The position numbers and the translations under genes were made by a program. A stretch of DNA of 25,273 nt from Flavobacteriales bacterium UBA7519 (GTDB lineage Bacteria; Bacteroidota; Bacteroidia; Flavobacteriales; Weeksellaceae), in assembly GCA_002476905.1 (NCBI GenBank), contig DLND01000201.1:1-25273 (forward strand), written 5' to 3'. The notes beneath the pieces were generated by a model that worked only from the letters and a program-made list of their open reading frames with translations, was not told the DNA's origin and did no database searches. This document shows, one piece after another, positions 22,503 through 25,273 of this stretch. How positions within the stretch are numbered: position 1 is the first letter of the stretch; each line of letters starts with the position of its first letter.

Positions 22503-22533
22503 TTCCGGATTATCCTGAAGCGTTTGTTTTTTT
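22503..22533 (+). terminator. Candidate riboswitch-controlled terminator
   Basis: TTCcGGA-TTA-TCCtGAA (22503-22519) forms a short stem with one mismatch and is followed by TTTGTTTTTTT (22523-22533). Its CCGGAT (22505-22510) is also complementary to ATCCGG in the aptamer (22442-22447), which would allow an antiterminator. The stem is weak. Confidence 0.4.
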
Positions 22534-22547
22534 AAATAAATATCAAA

Positions 22548-23342
22548 ATGGAAAATCATCTTTGGCAACACATCCTCCAAGTAAGAACATCCTCACCTCT
22601 CGTTCATAACATCACCAATTATGTAGTGATGAACAATACCGCCAATGCACTTTTGGCAATCGGTGCTTCGCCTATTATGGCGCATGCAAAACCCGAAGTA
22701 GAGGATATGGTAAGCATTTCCCACTCTCTGGTCATTAATATCGGTACCTTGGATGAATATTGGCATGAATCAATGATGATTGCGGCGAAAAAAGCAAATT
22801 CTTTACAAAAACCATGGGTGTTAGACCCTGTTGGAGCGGGTGCAACCCCCTATCGGGATGTTGTTCTAAGCGAAATATTATCTTTAAATCCTACTGTTAT
22901 TCGTGGTAATGCTTCTGAAATTATCGCACTTGCGAAACTTAACAACACTGTTACGAAAGGAGTAGACAGTACAGCTATGAGCAATGAAGCGATTGATGCA
23001 GCAACAACCCTTGTTAAAAATCATAATTCCGTGGTTTGTATCTCGGGGGAAACCGATATAGTTATAGATAAACATCAATGTCTTTTTCTTGATAATGGCG
23101 ATCCATTAATGACAAAGGTTACAGGTCTTGGATGTACAGCTACGGCTCTTGTCGGTGCTTTCATTGGTGTTATAGAAAACAAATCCGAAGCCGCAGCAGC
23201 CGCTTTGAGCTTACTTAGCATATCTGGAGAATTAGCTGCCAAAAATAGTTCCGGACCAGGAAGTTTACAGCTCAATATTATTGATAAGCTTTATAATATT
23301 ACGGATAAAGAATTTAATTCTCATTTAAAGCTAACAAAATAA
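22548..23342 (+). CDS. thiM: Hydroxyethylthiazole kinase
   Basis: ThiM phosphorylates the thiazole moiety of thiamin (4-methyl-5-hydroxyethylthiazole) with ATP, a salvage step. The ribokinase-like fold shows NITNYVVMNNTAN (21-33), DPVGAGAT (93-100), GNASEI (120-125) and the anion-hole/catalytic GLGCTATA (193-200, Cys196). At 264 residues it has the normal length. It is first in the operon under the TPP riboswitch, and its stop overlaps the thiE start by one base (TAATG), so translation is coupled. Confidence 0.96.
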   Translation: MENHLWQHILQVRTSSPLVHNITNYVVMNNTANALLAIGASPIMAHAKPEVEDMVSISHSLVINIGTLDEYWHESMMIAAKKANSLQKPWVLDPVGAGATPYRDVVLSEILSLNPTVIRGNASEIIALAKLNNTVTKGVDSTAMSNEAIDAATTLVKNHNSVVCISGETDIVIDKHQCLFLDNGDPLMTKVTGLGCTATALVGAFIGVIENKSEAAAAALSLLSISGELAAKNSSGPGSLQLNIIDKLYNITDKEFNSHLKLTK

Positions 23343-23980
23343 TGGCTCTCCATCCATCATTTCCATATCAGCTGTATCTTGTGATTTCCGAAAAAGATTG
23401 TTTAGGTAAAGACTTTCTTAAAGTTGCAGAACAATCCATTCTTGGCGGTGTTGATATTATCCAATTAAGGGAAAAAGATATTTCTACTAAGGACTTCCTT
23501 AAAAAAGCCTTATTCTTAAAAGAGATTACAGACAAACACAACACCCCACTGATTATCAATGACAATCCCAAAGTGGCTGAAAAATCTGCTGCTGCCGGAA
23601 TTCATGTAGGGAATAATGATATCACTCCTTATGAATTGAGAAAAGATGGCGTTTTTCAAAATAAATTGATAGGATATTCTATCGAGTATCTTGATCAGCT
23701 AGAAAACAATAATACCGCATTATCAGACTACTTAGGCATCAGCCCAATATTTTCTACTGATACTAAAAAAGACACCGTAACCGAATGGGGGCTAAACGGA
23801 CTTTCAACAATACGTTCTCTTACCAAAAAACCATTGGTTGCGATTGGAAATATTAATATAAATAACGCTTCTTCAATTATTAAAGCTGGCGCAGATTCGG
23901 TTGCTGTTGTATCTGCAATTTGTGGTTCTGACAATCCGGAAAAAGCAGCTTATAAGCTTAAAAATGAAATACTGAAATGA
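23342..23980 (+). CDS. thiE: Thiamin-phosphate synthase
   Basis: ThiE joins HMP pyrophosphate with thiazole phosphate to give thiamin phosphate. The TIM-barrel enzyme shows QLREKD (41-46), IINDNPKVA (71-79), GIHVGNND (86-93, where Asn stands in the position usually Gln) and the phosphate-binding GISPIFSTDTKKD (132-144), then VAIGNIN. The length of 212 is normal. It overlaps thiM by 1 nt and thiD by 4 nt (ATGA). It unites the products of its two neighbours, ThiM and ThiD. Confidence 0.96.
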   Translation: MALHPSFPYQLYLVISEKDCLGKDFLKVAEQSILGGVDIIQLREKDISTKDFLKKALFLKEITDKHNTPLIINDNPKVAEKSAAAGIHVGNNDITPYELRKDGVFQNKLIGYSIEYLDQLENNNTALSDYLGISPIFSTDTKKDTVTEWGLNGLSTIRSLTKKPLVAIGNININNASSIIKAGADSVAVVSAICGSDNPEKAAYKLKNEILK

Positions 23981-24810
23981 AAAAATATACTTATAGTTCC
24001 GTCTTAACTATTGCCGGTTTTGATGGTAGCGGCGGAGCAGGAATTCAAGCAGATATTAAAACGATTTCCTCATTAGGCTGTTATGCAACTTCCGTATTAA
24101 CAGCTCTTCCAATACAGAACACACAAGGTGTGCGCAAAATATACCCGATCCCGATGGAAGCTGTTGCAGATCAAATCGAGGCAATCCTTGATGACATCTT
24201 TCCCCAAGCTATAAAAATTGGAATGGTTCACACACCACAATTGGTAGAAATAATAGTAAAAACTTTAAGCAAATATAAAAAAGTACCCATCGTTTTTGAT
24301 CCTGTAATGGTTGCCACAAGCGGACATCTATTGATTGAAGAAGAAACTATCAACACAATTGTCCAAAAACTATTTCCAATTGCAGACATAATTACACCAA
24401 ATATGGACGAAGCCGCAATATTAGCTGATATGGTTGTTAAAAATTTGGATGACATGCATATTGCAGGGGAGAAAATCTCAAAATTAGGTTGTAAAAACAT
24501 TCTCCTAAAAGGTGGACATCAGCAAACTTCTACTATCACATCATTGCTTTTTGAAGAAAACGGAAAACAATCTTCTTTTGAAACCAATAAATTTTTAACT
24601 AATAATACTCACGGATCTGGCTGTACGCTTTCATCTGCTATTGCTTCGTATATAGCTCGAGGAGAGTCTCTTAACAAAGCCGTTTCTTTGGCTCAAGAAT
24701 ATGTTTATAAAGCAATTGAAAACGGAAAAGATGTTGTTACCGGAAAAGGAAACGGTCCTCTGAATCACTTTTTTAACCCAGATAAATTAATCAAAAATGA
24801 ATTGGTCTGA
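23977..24810 (+). CDS. thiD: Hydroxymethylpyrimidine/phosphomethylpyrimidine kinase
   Basis: ThiD phosphorylates HMP to HMP-P and then HMP-PP. It shows the substrate loop TIAGFDGSGGAGIQADIKT (11-29), DPVMVATSGHLL (108-119), TPNMDEA (140-146) and the catalytic anion hole HGSGCT (212-217, Cys216). In many ThiD proteins the first loop reads GSDPSGGAG; here it is GFDGSGGAG. The length of 277 is normal for the single-domain enzyme. Its last 14 nt overlap the start of tenA. Confidence 0.96.
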   Translation: MKKYTYSSVLTIAGFDGSGGAGIQADIKTISSLGCYATSVLTALPIQNTQGVRKIYPIPMEAVADQIEAILDDIFPQAIKIGMVHTPQLVEIIVKTLSKYKKVPIVFDPVMVATSGHLLIEEETINTIVQKLFPIADIITPNMDEAAILADMVVKNLDDMHIAGEKISKLGCKNILLKGGHQQTSTITSLLFEENGKQSSFETNKFLTNNTHGSGCTLSSAIASYIARGESLNKAVSLAQEYVYKAIENGKDVVTGKGNGPLNHFFNPDKLIKNELV

Positions 24811-25273
24811 AACTGCGTGGAAACAAATAGAAAATAGATACCAATCTATTTTAGAAATGCCTTTTATTCAGGAGTTAGCAAACGGAAGCTTACCCAAAGA
24901 AAAATTCCAGTTCTACATGGCGCAGGATTCTTTGTACCTTGAGCACTTCGGGAGAGCTTTGGCATTAATTGCAGCCCGAGCTTATGATGCAAAAGATACA
25001 TTAATCTTTACCCGATTTGCAGAAAATGCAATAGTTGTAGAAAATAATTTACACGAATCTTATTTTGAGGATTTTGGATTAACGGAAAAAGGAAAAATCC
25101 AGCCAGCTTGTCATCATTATATTCATTTTTTAAAAAGTACAGCAGCCTTAGATGCAATAGAAATCGCTATGGCTGCCGTTTTGCCCTGCTTTTGGATTTA
25201 TAAAAAAGTAGGAGACCATATCTATCACAACTTAAAATCAGAAAACAATACTTACCAGAAATGGATTGATACT
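24797..25273 (+). CDS. tenA: TenA family thiaminase II/aminopyrimidine aminohydrolase, N-terminal part
   Basis: The first 159 codons of a protein usually about 220 residues long are inside the window. TenA releases HMP from aminopyrimidine breakdown products of thiamin, so it feeds salvaged pyrimidine to ThiD. The sequence shows the all-helical start with FYMAQDSLYLEHFGRALA (39-56, active-site Asp44) and AAVLPCFWIYKKVGD (126-140) with the catalytic Cys131. The late active-site Glu lies beyond the edge. The ATG at 24797 is within the end of thiD in another frame, giving a 14-nt overlap and coupled translation. Confidence 0.95.
   Translation, partial: MNWSETAWKQIENRYQSILEMPFIQELANGSLPKEKFQFYMAQDSLYLEHFGRALALIAARAYDAKDTLIFTRFAENAIVVENNLHESYFEDFGLTEKGKIQPACHHYIHFLKSTAALDAIEIAMAAVLPCFWIYKKVGDHIYHNLKSENNTYQKWIDT

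Overview
The window is AT-rich DNA from a member of the Bacteroidota. Flavobacteriia is very likely, and a Chryseobacterium/Epilithonimonas-like Weeksellaceae is my best guess. Reasons: the gene order of the division/cell-wall cluster, a GatB/YqeY gene directly after ftsZ, a bacilliredoxin of the YphP/YqiW type, promoters of the Bacteroidota form TAnnTTTG, no Shine-Dalgarno sequences, and a secreted protein with the LFSAQ-type signal-peptide end common in this group. The genus is inference, not proof.

Layout. Positions 1-878 (minus) hold the N-terminal part of a GH3-family adenylating enzyme, cut by the window edge. Positions 1086-4059 (minus) hold four housekeeping genes: ribosomal protein L25/Ctc, ribose-phosphate pyrophosphokinase, a bacilliredoxin and a GatB/YqeY protein. 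The first three have their own promoters, and clear hairpin terminators follow L25, the bacilliredoxin and YqeY. Positions 4142-22164 (minus) hold the dcw cluster, read mraZ, rsmH, ftsL, ftsI, murE, mraY, murD, ftsW, murG, murC, ftsQ, ftsA, ftsZ, then YqeY. It makes UDP-MurNAc-pentapeptide and lipid II and builds the divisome (FtsZ ring, FtsA anchor, FtsQ/L, FtsW/FtsI septal synthase). No promoter matching the consensus was seen inside the cluster, so one promoter in front of mraZ, covered by three 10-bp-spaced GTGG boxes, may drive much of it. Positions 22381-25273 (plus) are a divergent thiamin salvage operon: promoter, TPP riboswitch, thiM, thiE, thiD and the start of tenA, with overlapping genes.

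Three genes interrupt the dcw cluster: a REP-associated tyrosine transposase between murD and ftsW, a GxxExxY-family putative nuclease between murC and ftsQ, and a small secreted protein between murG and murC. The first two are bracketed by repeats: 64-bp direct repeats made of GGCTAAAGCC palindromes, and an inverted pair of about 80-bp repeats. Nearly every other spacer in the cluster carries a different palindromic or tandem repeat family, and sequence of one family (GGAAG-type) also lies in frame inside murG, ftsQ and ftsA. This load of repeats in an essential operon is the most unusual aspect of the window.

The divergent region 22165-22547 is accounted for by the mraZ promoter/operator and the thi promoter and riboswitch; between 22221 and 22380 I see nothing recognisable. 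The spacers 879-1085 and 3314-3612 hold only promoters, terminators and one repeat.
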